The notes under the pieces were generated by a model that was given only the letters and a program-made list of their open reading frames with translations, searched no databases and was not told where the DNA came from. A stretch of DNA of 64,000 bases from Taishania sp965247975 (GTDB lineage: Bacteria > Bacteroidota > Bacteroidia > Flavobacteriales_D > Crocinitomicaceae). Shown here piece by piece: positions 26,857 to 35,199 of the stretch; position 1 is the stretch's first letter, and the number at the start of each line of letters is the position of its first letter. The DNA lies in assembly GCA_965247975.1 (NCBI GenBank), contig OZ252050.1, positions 2,542,001-2,606,000 of the forward strand. The letters are read 5' to 3'. A program made the position numbers and the translations under genes.

Positions 26857-28203
26857 ATGAAAACTATTTTTTCTTTAATTTTTTGGTCCATCAGTTTTGG
26901 ATTTATTGGACAAACAACGACTTACAATGATGTTGCTGTAGTTGTGAATGACAATAGTCAAGAATCTATTGCTATTGGAAACTACTTCAAAACGGCTAGA
27001 AATATTCCGAATCAAAACATTATTCACATCGCTGCACCTACCACGGAAGAAATTGACAGCACTCAATTTGAGCAAATTCGTTCTCAAATTGAAAGTTATT
27101 TGTTAGCTAATGATTTACAAGACTCGATAAATTACTTGGTAACAACGAAAGGTGTACCTTTAAAAAGAGCTATTGATTGTTTTAGTAATATGCCAGCTCA
27201 ATCGTGCGCTTCCTTTGATTCGGAATTAGCGCTAATACTTGGAACCTATGCCAGTCAAATTGGTTTACCTAATAGTATAGCAAATCCTTTTTATAATGTG
27301 ACTGATCATTTTTCGAGAAGTGTTCATGGTATTTATTTGGTTACCAGACTTGATGGATACACGACTCAAGACGTGTTTGATTTAATAGATCGAAGTGGTC
27401 CACTTACAAGCGTTGACCAAGCTTCAGTGCAGAATATTGTTGATCTTAATGCAGTTTCAGCATCAGCAGATTCTGCATATTTCATGAGCAACTTCCTCAC
27501 CCCATCGTATGATTTTTTTACCTCTAACTCTTGGAATACACAACTTGATGTTGAATTCGATCTAATTTCTAACCAGGATAACGTTTTTTGCTACATCTTT
27601 GGGGGGCAACCGATAACAAATCAAACTTTAAATAACACTTGGACGGATGGATCGATAGCGTTGCTTTCTTCAGGTCAAACCGCCATAACATTTGATAGTT
27701 CAAATAATCCTGAGAATATTTTGGTAGCAGCAGACTTAATTGCTGAAGGGTGTACTGGTGTATATGGCAACGTAAATTTTATTTATTTTTCGGATGTTTT
27801 AAATACGGAAATTTTTGTTAACCGTTATTTAAATGAAACAGAAAATTACAATTTGGCAGAGAGTTTTTATATGGCTGAATCAGACTTATCTTGGCAAAAC
27901 GTCATTGTAGGTGATCCAAAAGCGAGTATTGTTATTGAAAATTTAGCTTCTTTAAAACAAATAAATGCTGAAAATATTCGTGTTTATCCCAACCCTACTG
28001 CTGATAAAGTAACTATCGAGACATCTGAACCTATTTTATCTGTTTCAATTTTAGATCTGAAAGGAAGCACTTTAAAAAAATCAGATCTGCTTAATACCAG
28101 TTCAACAGTATTCGATTTGAATGGCATTGAAACTGGCACCTACATCATTCTTATTGACCTTGGAAACACTGTTTTGCGTGAGACAATTGTGATAAATAAG
28201 TAA
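26857..28203 (+). CDS. TIGR03790-family protein with T9SS sorting domain
   Basis: 448 residues from the ATG at 26857 (signal peptide MKTIFSLIFWSISFGFIGQ); the frame is open 90 bases further up but that part is not signal-like. The body has the TIGR03790 pattern: VAVVVNDNSQESIAIGNYF, RNIPNQNIIHI, then INYLVTTKGVPLKR near 95. The C-terminus from about 370 (IRVYPNPTADKVTI) is a type A sorting domain. TIGR03790 proteins are secreted and of unknown function. First of two genes enclosed by the SDR-ftsK direct repeats, and convergent with the second. Confidence 0.85.
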   Translation: MKTIFSLIFWSISFGFIGQTTTYNDVAVVVNDNSQESIAIGNYFKTARNIPNQNIIHIAAPTTEEIDSTQFEQIRSQIESYLLANDLQDSINYLVTTKGVPLKRAIDCFSNMPAQSCASFDSELALILGTYASQIGLPNSIANPFYNVTDHFSRSVHGIYLVTRLDGYTTQDVFDLIDRSGPLTSVDQASVQNIVDLNAVSASADSAYFMSNFLTPSYDFFTSNSWNTQLDVEFDLISNQDNVFCYIFGGQPITNQTLNNTWTDGSIALLSSGQTAITFDSSNNPENILVAADLIAEGCTGVYGNVNFIYFSDVLNTEIFVNRYLNETENYNLAESFYMAESDLSWQNVIVGDPKASIVIENLASLKQINAENIRVYPNPTADKVTIETSEPILSVSILDLKGSTLKKSDLLNTSSTVFDLNGIETGTYIILIDLGNTVLRETIVINK

Positions 28204-28292
28204 AATGTTTGAACATGAATGGTAACGCCAAATTGACATGGGGAAATCCTTCGGTAAATGACGATCAAATTGCAGGATACTTTCCAAGATTT

Positions 28293-29792
28293 TTATTTAG
28301 TTAAATCCATGATGATATCCTTAATTTGACTGAAAGACACTTGTTTATAGCGAATCGTGTTGTTTTTATCTAGAATAAATATAGCTGGGAAATTCTCAAC
28401 ATTAAAATCCTTACGAGCTTCTTGATTACTATCGATGGTACTCACCCATTTCACTTGGTAATTTGATATATAACGTTCAATTTCTGAAGTACCCGCAGTT
28501 CCAGCGGCAACCGATATTATTTCAACATTTTTACTTTTCAATGTTTGATACATTTCATCCAATGCTGTAAATAAATCATAGTTTATTTGCGCTCCCAGAT
28601 TCCAAAACACAAGTACTTTATAGTTAGCGCTGACATCGCTTATTTTTATACTTAAGGGATTTGAACTTGGCAATAATTTAAATTTCGGATCTGGAGCTAT
28701 TTTTCCGCACAAGGTTGGCTTTAAATCATTTACATTCTCACAAATTTTGGTCAACTGCGCTGCATCGATCCATTCAGGCTTCCTAAAACCAACTGGATTG
28801 CAATAATAATTTTCCCCGATATGCGTGTAAACAGCATCCATGCAAACAATTTTACTGTTGGCATACATATTCAAGAATTTTATGACCAAAAATTTATAAT
28901 TCTCTGTACTTTTTTTGGCTTTCGATAAAATGAGGTCGATGGCTGAAATGATTGAATCAGGTGTTTGTTGTGTCATTTTATCCAAATAATTATTTATGTT
29001 TGATTCAAAAAATGACGTTCTTACCAGTCGATCATCAGCAAAGTCAATATACTTAAAGTAGTCTTTTCTATACTCGTAAAACCGTTTTAAATTTCGTTCA
29101 TTTTCATCGGCAATATCTTCATATTCAGGGACAATAACTTCCTTCATGGATTTTAAAATAAAAGTAAAGTAAGAAGTCGGATTTTCGCGTTCAAGTTTAT
29201 TTTGGTAATCCAGCACTTCTTTTTTCAATTTTTCCAAATCACTGTTTTCCTTTTTTGACTCCAAGGTTTTTAGTTGAACCAGCCTATGGTAATCGTACAT
29301 GTTATTGTTACATTTCGAATTTGTGAAAGTTGCACTTGGTACTATATCATTTACATCCAAACTCATACTATAATGGTGGTTTTTCTTGTCAATAATAATT
29401 TCGATAGATTCATTTTTTGGTAAGAGCACAATTTTATAGATGGCTTCATCAATCGGCTCAGTACTTGTGTACCTAAAAACACCATTTTCAAGTTTCACAG
29501 TGTCTTTGATATACGTTTTTAGACCGAAATTATAGGCTAACAAAATAGCATCTTCCTGATAATTCTTTAACGTAATTTTAATATCAACTAAATTGGAGGT
29601 GTTTCCTTCTTTATCTGCAATAATTTTTGATTCGCTTTTATTTATTCCTATAAGTTTTTTATCACTAGATGGATACATGCTTTTGAAGAAGTCGTAATGC
29701 CCTTTTGAATGCACATTAAATCCTATCAACAAGTAAAAGCAAAGTATAAGCTTAATTGCATAATTTTGGTTTTTCAATCTATCGATCTTCAT
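28293..29792 (-). CDS. Thioredoxin-fold (TlpA/redoxin-like) protein lacking the CxxC motif
   Basis: 499 residues. N-terminal signal or anchor (about 12-28), a DUF4369-like beta domain (about 65-160), a long helical middle, and a C-terminal thioredoxin-like domain (about 365-499) with the cis-Pro segment NFPAIFILD. Where TlpA proteins have W-C-x-x-C, this one reads VLVFWNLGAQINY: both redox cysteines are gone. It therefore cannot be an ordinary disulfide reductase and may be a binding or chaperone domain. Second gene in the segment between the direct repeats. Complete length and clean frame suggest it is functional. Confidence 0.82.
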   Translation of the reverse strand: MKIDRLKNQNYAIKLILCFYLLIGFNVHSKGHYDFFKSMYPSSDKKLIGINKSESKIIADKEGNTSNLVDIKITLKNYQEDAILLAYNFGLKTYIKDTVKLENGVFRYTSTEPIDEAIYKIVLLPKNESIEIIIDKKNHHYSMSLDVNDIVPSATFTNSKCNNNMYDYHRLVQLKTLESKKENSDLEKLKKEVLDYQNKLERENPTSYFTFILKSMKEVIVPEYEDIADENERNLKRFYEYRKDYFKYIDFADDRLVRTSFFESNINNYLDKMTQQTPDSIISAIDLILSKAKKSTENYKFLVIKFLNMYANSKIVCMDAVYTHIGENYYCNPVGFRKPEWIDAAQLTKICENVNDLKPTLCGKIAPDPKFKLLPSSNPLSIKISDVSANYKVLVFWNLGAQINYDLFTALDEMYQTLKSKNVEIISVAAGTAGTSEIERYISNYQVKWVSTIDSNQEARKDFNVENFPAIFILDKNNTIRYKQVSFSQIKDIIMDLTK

Positions 29793-29977
29793 ATTTAATA
29801 TTTATTTTACTAATAAACAGCGAGTTAAAAAACGGAAGGAATAATGATTTTAACGAAGTTACTATTTCTATTCGATGTTTGACAAAAAACATTACTTAAG
29901 GAAAAAGTGCGTCATAGGTGATTTCCAGACCAAATGAAATGCTCTAGTAATTCCTTTGTATTTATTTATGGTACAAA

Positions 29978-30451
29978 TCAGATTTTTAGCGAAGAAATAC
30001 CTCCATCTACATGAAAAATTTGTCCTGTAATCCAACTCGATTTTGAAGAAAGTAAAAACTCAGTCATGCTGGCGATGTCCTCTGCCTTTCCATTTCGTTT
30101 TAGTGGATGTCGGTTTGCATTTGATTCTCGTTTTGCATCACTATTGAGTAAACTAGCTGCAAGCGGAGTGTCCGTTAACGAAGGAGCAATAGCATTCACT
30201 CGGATTTTTGGAGCATATTCAGCTGCTAAGGCTTTCGTTAATCCTTCGATGGCGCCTTTTGATGCTGAAACCTGGGTGTGAAAAGGCAAACATGTTTGAA
30301 TGGCAACGGTTGAAAATAAGACAATTGAGGCGTTATCAGCGTTTTTTAGTTTTGCTGCAACTACTTGAATGACTTTAATCGCTCCAATAACTTGCAGATT
30401 GTAATCATTAGCAAAGTCAATTGGCTTAATTCGTTCAAAAGGGCGTAAATT
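29978..30451 (-). pseudogene. Truncated SDR oxidoreductase, copy B
   Basis: Same fragment as copy A, beginning at NLRPFERIKPIDF and ending HVDGGISSLKI with a TGA at the expected C-terminus, so the original 3' end is better kept here than in copy A. The Rossmann Gly motif is absent. The six-frame extension beyond 30451 to 30511 reads through the degraded ftsK piece on the opposite strand and is not real coding. Confidence 0.8.
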
Positions 30452-30603
30452 GATAACTAGTATGCACCTAGCAAGACGTTTGGTTGACCACCTAGAAGGA
30501 ATGTGAATCATAGGTCCATTTCAGGGAAGCAAGGCACGAGATTGTGTTATACAGCGATCCGCAGGCGTTGGAAGAATTGCTGGCGAGTAAAGGGTTGGTG
30601 TAG
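30444..30603 (+). pseudogene. FtsK C-terminal fragment, copy B (broken)
   Basis: Aligns with 26584-26742. Recognisable pieces are RLVDHLEGM, IIGPFQGSKARD and the end LEELLASKGLV-stop. It carries an in-frame TGA just after LEGM and a one-base insertion, so no product is possible. Confidence 0.8.
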
Positions 30604-30698
30604 ATCAAATTTTTACGTGTTTTATTTTACTGAAATGATTTGATGTCATTTCTAAATAAGTGTCTTTATAGCGTTATCACACCTCTGAGTGCACTAAA

Positions 30699-31508
30699 TT
30701 ACTCAACGTTAACTACTTTTTCTGTTGTCCCGTCATCGTAATAATAAATCAGCATTCTATTTGATTCTATTTCGGTTTCTCTTCCGAGCATGTCAAATAC
30801 TTTTAAAAGCTTCCGCTCGGAGCTTAAATCAGGCTCTTCTATGCCTACTGGGTAAGTCATCCAAATAGAAATATTATCAAACATTAAACCATCTCGGTTG
30901 CTTTCTATTCCATCACTAATGAAGGTAAAACGCCACAAAAGTACAGTTGCATTTTGGAAATCGAGAATCAAGTCAATAGAACTCATATCCAAAAATGCCC
31001 AACGCCAACCTCCGCTGCTTCCTGAAAGAACAGGTGGCACGTTTTGCCCGTTAGATAACCAGTAAATGTATGGTGTATACATCTGGATGTTGAGTAAGTT
31101 TATCCAGGAGTTTCCATTGTCTATCGAAAATTCAATCAAACCAAAATCGGTCAAGGTATCCGAATCAACAAAATAGCGAAAATTAAAATGAAAAATTGGC
31201 GGCATCCATGCGATCGAAGACGCGATTGTAAATGAAGAGGTGTCATTTACTGGGTAAGTGTTTATCGTATCGGTAACAATAACTTTTGGTGCACTCCAAG
31301 CATTATTTAAAACAGATTTTTGTGGTGGTCCGATTTGCCATACATTATTTGGATTCGAATTTGAATTTATATCTAGAGGCAATAAGCCTGGATCACCACC
31401 ATTGGGATAATAATAACAATTATCTATTTCATCAAAACAAAATTCATAAAATAATTGGCCGTGAACGTAGCTCTGGCAGAAAAACAAAAGAAAAAGTATT
31501 TTTTTCAT
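30699..31508 (-). CDS. Secreted protein with short T9SS-like C-terminus
   Basis: 269 residues. Signal peptide (ends YVHGQ), a jelly-roll-like beta body (about 25-215), then a C-terminal segment VFDMLGRETEIESNRMLIYY followed by DDGTTEKV, which matches the short T9SS C-terminal signal variant ending in YxDGTxEK. No catalytic motif recognised. Probably exported to the surface. It follows copy B of the direct repeat and lies convergent to nothing obvious; upstream (31509-31571) holds its promoter and the end of the DUF721 gene. Confidence 0.78.
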   Translation of the reverse strand: MKKILFLLFFCQSYVHGQLFYEFCFDEIDNCYYYPNGGDPGLLPLDINSNSNPNNVWQIGPPQKSVLNNAWSAPKVIVTDTINTYPVNDTSSFTIASSIAWMPPIFHFNFRYFVDSDTLTDFGLIEFSIDNGNSWINLLNIQMYTPYIYWLSNGQNVPPVLSGSSGGWRWAFLDMSSIDLILDFQNATVLLWRFTFISDGIESNRDGLMFDNISIWMTYPVGIEEPDLSSERKLLKVFDMLGRETEIESNRMLIYYYDDGTTEKVVNVE

Positions 31509-31571
31509 ATCAATAGTACATTATTAACCAACTGGTTCGAATAAAGGTAGTAAAAAAACTAATAAAACGAC

Positions 31572-31874
31572 TTACCCAAACCAAACATCATTAATCAATT
31601 CGCATCCCGCTTTTTCGTTCACACGCAATATTATGATTTGTTTTCCATGACTTAATTCATCGCGCATCACAGCTGAATCCATACGCACGACAAGGGTTTT
31701 ATTCCGAATATAAAGTTCCGTGGTGCGATTTGCTACTGCAATTCCCATCATTTCTGGCCAGGCTGCTAAAACATCCATTTCCTTCATTTTACCGTCCAGG
31801 CGATAAGCTTTGAGCAATTTGTCAATCACCTCTTTGAGAGGAGCTTCGTTTGAATTTCGTTTGAATTCATTCAT
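31572..31874 (-). CDS. DUF721 / DciA-like protein
   Basis: 100 residues. The pattern PLKEVIDKLLKAYRLDGKM, then VLAAWPEMMG and VAVxNRTxxLYIRNKTLVV..SAVMRDELSH is that of DUF721, the KH-like domain of DciA, which loads the replicative helicase in bacteria lacking DnaC/DnaI. It overlaps the recF gene by 8 bases and so forms a replication/repair pair, a gene order common in Bacteroidota. Helicase-loading in this organism is inferred from family. Confidence 0.85.
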   Translation of the reverse strand: MNEFKRNSNEAPLKEVIDKLLKAYRLDGKMKEMDVLAAWPEMMGIAVANRTTELYIRNKTLVVRMDSAVMRDELSHGKQIIILRVNEKAGCELINDVWFG

Positions 31875-33006
31875 GAACTAAATCTTTTTGCACTAATAAA
31901 TCTGGTAATTCCGAAATTACTCCTTCGCTTACGGAAAACATTTTTCCTGAAAAATTATTACTCGAAAACACGGTGCGTATGCGCTCTTCATCAGTATCTG
32001 TAACCAACACTTGTCCAAAGAAATTGTTCGAAACCAAGTCCATCAAACGTTGAACCCGTGATTGATCTAGTTTATCGAAAATATCGTCCAACAACAAAAC
32101 TGGTTTTATGTTCAAATGACGTGTCAGCCACTCATATTGAGCTAGACGTAAAGCAATTATAAATGATTTTTGTTGTCCTTGCGAACCAAATTTCTTGACC
32201 GGATGACCTTTAATCGTGAACAACAAATCATCTTTATGTACTCCACCATTTGTGTATTGCGAAAAAGCATCTTTTCGTTCAAAAAGCACTAATATTTCTT
32301 CAAAAGTATGGTCATTCAACTGCGACCGATAGTCTAAATGAACTTCCTCCTCGATCCGACCAATTTGGTTGTAATGGTGCTGAAAAACTGGAATAAATTC
32401 ATCCAAAAATTCTTTTCGTGTAGCGTGAATTCTATTTCCAACTTCAATCAATTGGTGATTCCAGACATCAATGGATTCTCGATCAAACAATCCATGTTCA
32501 TGCATGTTCTTCAACAACGCATTTCGTTGATCCAAAACCTTTGCATATTTCTGAATGTCCGCCAAATACGCTCTATCAAATTGAGAAATAATTCCATCCA
32601 TCCATTTTCGGCGCAACTCGCTTCCTTCGGAAATGAGGTCTTTGTCGTAAGGTGAAATCATCACAGCAGGAAATTGTCCGATGTGATCTGCTAATTTCTC
32701 GTACTCCTTTTTGTTTTGCTTAAAAACTTTCTTAGCTCCAGATTTAATGGCGCAATGCACCGAAATTTCTTTTTCTCCCTTTTGCCAATGACCAAGAATG
32801 GAAAAAAAATGTTCCTCGAAACGAATGTTTTGTCGATCAACAGGATTCATGTACGACTTGCACATGCTCAGATAATGCACTGCATCTAAGACATTTGTTT
32901 TCCCTGATCCATTTTTCCCGACGAAGCAATTAATTCCATCACAAAGCCCAAATTCTGCTTCTTCGTAATTCTTGAAATTAATGAGTTGAAGGGATTTTAA
33001 ATGCAT
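31867..33006 (-). CDS. recF: DNA replication/repair protein RecF
   Basis: 379 residues, normal length. Walker A GKNGSGKTNVLDAVHY near 30, the ABC signature region FGSQGQQKSFIIALRLAQ near 290, and Walker B PVLLLDDIFDKLD near 320. RecF is an ATPase that with RecO and RecR loads RecA at single-strand gaps. Upstream of and overlapping the DUF721 gene on the minus strand. Nothing odd in the sequence. Confidence 0.95.
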   Translation of the reverse strand: MHLKSLQLINFKNYEEAEFGLCDGINCFVGKNGSGKTNVLDAVHYLSMCKSYMNPVDRQNIRFEEHFFSILGHWQKGEKEISVHCAIKSGAKKVFKQNKKEYEKLADHIGQFPAVMISPYDKDLISEGSELRRKWMDGIISQFDRAYLADIQKYAKVLDQRNALLKNMHEHGLFDRESIDVWNHQLIEVGNRIHATRKEFLDEFIPVFQHHYNQIGRIEEEVHLDYRSQLNDHTFEEILVLFERKDAFSQYTNGGVHKDDLLFTIKGHPVKKFGSQGQQKSFIIALRLAQYEWLTRHLNIKPVLLLDDIFDKLDQSRVQRLMDLVSNNFFGQVLVTDTDEERIRTVFSSNNFSGKMFSVSEGVISELPDLLVQKDLVHE

Positions 33007-33133
33007 CTAACAAAGTTAGTATAAATGAATCAAAGTTCATTTTGAAAACAATAAAATCAACTTCTTTTTTTGCAAAAGTGTTTGTGGATTTTTAATCTTT
33101 TTTATAACTTTAGGTAAACCAACTTTTTATACT

Positions 33134-33637
33134 ATGATTACAGATTTAATTTTTAAACACGAACCTTGTCCTGTCTGCACGGGCGAAGTTATTGGACGCA
33201 GCGACAAAATTTATTGTTCTGTGAAATGCAAAAATGCACATCATCGGTCAGTGCGCTTGTACTTTAATACACGCTTCACAACACTTGAGAAAAGACTCCG
33301 TAGAAATTTAGTTGTACTTGAGGGAGTTTTAGGTACCAAACGTAGTGTGATGTCAGTGCACAAAAATGTCCTTTTCAAGCATGGGTTTGAATTGGGTACG
33401 AATACGAGTTCGTACCGAAAAGGCAAAAGAACGATTTATGAGATTGAGAACTATATGTACATCATTGATCAGAAAGGCATTTTGCATATCAGGCGAATGG
33501 TTGGATTGAGTGATAATATGCCTGTTTATTTTAGGAGATGGGAAATTGAGTTTCCTGATGATCTTGAGTGCGGCAACAAGCTAGAAAACGAAGCCCAAAA
33601 CCAGTCCATTCTATCCCAATTCGATGAATCTTCTTAG
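33134..33637 (+). CDS. Hypothetical zinc-ribbon protein
   Basis: 167 residues. N-terminal zinc ribbon with CPVC at 13-16 and, 18 residues later, YCSVKCKNAHHR, the four-Cys pattern seen in small nucleic-acid or protein binding modules (similar to DUF2116). The rest is basic and helical with a short acidic end. Conserved-looking but not recognised. Divergent from recF with 127 bases between the starts. Confidence 0.7.
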   Translation: MITDLIFKHEPCPVCTGEVIGRSDKIYCSVKCKNAHHRSVRLYFNTRFTTLEKRLRRNLVVLEGVLGTKRSVMSVHKNVLFKHGFELGTNTSSYRKGKRTIYEIENYMYIIDQKGILHIRRMVGLSDNMPVYFRRWEIEFPDDLECGNKLENEAQNQSILSQFDESS

Positions 33638-33991
33638 CCGTTAAAAAACGATTAATGTGATTGAAATACAGTAATTTATGTCGGAACACCCTATCCCACA
33701 ACTAGCTCCCCCTCCAAATTTCACCCACATTTCCAGTCCACATCCAATCGTCCCCCTAAATTCCTGCCAATTTTCACAAAAACCAACCTGAAAATGGATC
33801 ATTTCAACCAAACCTTTATGGCAAAAAAGCCATGAAGCAAATCGCTATTTACCCTAATCTTTATCCAAATAGTCCTTTGAAACTATTCTAAAACATTCCA
33901 TTTTTTTTAATGAACGAACACATGTTACTAAATCATTTTCTTTGGAATATCCAACTTTCAAAAAAAACACTATTTTTGCACAGCTTAAAAA
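33638..33991. other. Non-coding stretch with C-rich tract and a small hairpin
   Basis: No ORF of interest. 33680-33775 is unusually rich in C and poor in G on the plus strand (runs of C separated by A/T), unlike the surrounding AT-rich DNA. At 33818-33833 ATGGC and GCCAT form a small hairpin around six A. At 33971-33978 TATTTTTG is a -7 box for the TPR gene. Confidence 0.5.
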
Positions 33992-34636
33992 ATGCATGGC
34001 ATGTTAGAAAATATTAATTCAGAGACCCTTAAGTCTCAATTCAAAACAAATAAAAAATTCAGACTAATCACTGGTCTAATCATCGGTATTATCATCGGAG
34101 TTATTGGATTTCTTCTATACAAACAGTTTATCGTTAAACCAAAAGAAGTGAAATCACAAGATGCTTATTGGGCTGGAATGAATTTCGCTGTGAAAGATTC
34201 TACAGATGCTGCAATTGATGAGCTTTCTGCAACTGTTAAAAAATACGATGGCTACACAGGTGGTGAAAACGCTCAATATTTGCTTGGATGTCAGTACATG
34301 AAAAAAGGTGAATACAAAAAAGCTATTGAGAATTTTGAAGATGTAAATACAAAAGACACTTACATCGCAGCAATTTCTGTTGGATTGCAAGGTGATTGCT
34401 ATAGTGAGCTAGGCGACTATAAAAAAGCAGTTGAAATGTACGTAGAAGCTTCTGAAGTTAATACGAATGATTGGACAACCCCAATGTATTTATTCAAAGC
34501 TGGTTTGAATGCCGAAGAATTGAAAGATTACGAAGCTGCTTCAGGGTTTTATCAAACAATCAAAGATGATTATGTTGCATACGCTCAAAAGAAGTCAATC
34601 GACAAATATTTGGCGCGCGCAACTAGTAAAAAATAG
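33992..34636 (+). CDS. Membrane-anchored TPR protein
   Basis: 214 residues. One transmembrane helix at about 23-45, then about 165 residues of tetratricopeptide repeats (AQYLLGCQYMKKGEYKKAIE, LGDYKKAVEMYVEAS, LKDYEAASGFYQTI), predicted outside the cytoplasm. Architecture is like YfgM-type proteins that interact with the secretion machinery, though the sequence similarity is only general. An in-frame ATG three codons on could be used. It sits 17 bases upstream of ribH, on the same strand, and is probably in the same transcript. Confidence 0.85.
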   Translation: MHGMLENINSETLKSQFKTNKKFRLITGLIIGIIIGVIGFLLYKQFIVKPKEVKSQDAYWAGMNFAVKDSTDAAIDELSATVKKYDGYTGGENAQYLLGCQYMKKGEYKKAIENFEDVNTKDTYIAAISVGLQGDCYSELGDYKKAVEMYVEASEVNTNDWTTPMYLFKAGLNAEELKDYEAASGFYQTIKDDYVAYAQKKSIDKYLARATSKK

Positions 34637-34653
34637 TTTAAATAAGTAAAAGT

Positions 34654-35166
34654 ATGGCAACAGCTCTGCGCAATTTGTCAGAATACAATAAGGATTTTGT
34701 TCCAAACGGTGCCGATTTTAAAATCGGCATTGTTGTTTCTGAATGGAATGATTCAATTACCCTCAACCTGCTTAAAGGAGCAAAAGAAGCACTGCTCGAA
34801 AATGGGGTGAAGGAAGAAAATATCATCGTTCGATTTGTTCCAGGTGCTTTTGAATTACCTCTTGGAGCGCAATACTTTTTTGAATACACAAAAGTAGACG
34901 GTGTCGTTGCCATCGGTTGTGTCATACAAGGTGAAACGCGTCATTTTGATTTTGTGTGTGAAGGAGCAACGCAAGGCATTAAAAAAGTGACCTTGAATTA
35001 CAATAAACCTGTAAGTTTCTGTCTTCTGACAGACAATACAGAACAGCAATCCATTGATCGCGCTGGTGGAAAACACGGTAACAAAGGCATTGAATGTGCT
35101 ATTGCTTGCTTGAAAATGATTGGACTTCAACGTTCTTTCTCTGCAAAGGAAAACATTGGTTATTAA
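34654..35166 (+). CDS. ribH: 6,7-dimethyl-8-ribityllumazine synthase
   Basis: 170 residues. Penultimate step of riboflavin synthesis: condenses 5-amino-6-ribitylaminouracil with dihydroxybutanone phosphate. Family motifs are FVPGAFELPLGAQ (substrate loop), AIGCVIQGETRHFDFVCEGATQGI with the catalytic His, and FCLLTDNTEQQSIDRAGGKHGNKG (phosphate site and C-terminal helix). Slightly longer than the E. coli enzyme (156) because of about 15 extra N-terminal residues. The other riboflavin genes are not in this window. Confidence 0.95.
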   Translation: MATALRNLSEYNKDFVPNGADFKIGIVVSEWNDSITLNLLKGAKEALLENGVKEENIIVRFVPGAFELPLGAQYFFEYTKVDGVVAIGCVIQGETRHFDFVCEGATQGIKKVTLNYNKPVSFCLLTDNTEQQSIDRAGGKHGNKGIECAIACLKMIGLQRSFSAKENIGY

Positions 35167-35199
35167 CCAATTTCATCGTTAATTTTTGAACTCTCTCAA

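Larger units (their letters stand above)
29976..30607. repeat. Direct repeat, copy B (SDR fragment joined to ftsK fragment)
   Basis: Second copy of the segment at 26116-26745. Same order and orientation, same SDR-ftsK junction. The ftsK part is more decayed than in copy A: several substitutions near 30452-30475, a GGA-to-TGA stop and a one-base insertion near 30541. Confidence 0.85.

Noticed and set aside
33680..33775. Possible G-quadruplex on the minus strand
   Set aside because: The G runs are of unequal length with long loops, and there is no gene start beside it. Noted only as a composition anomaly.
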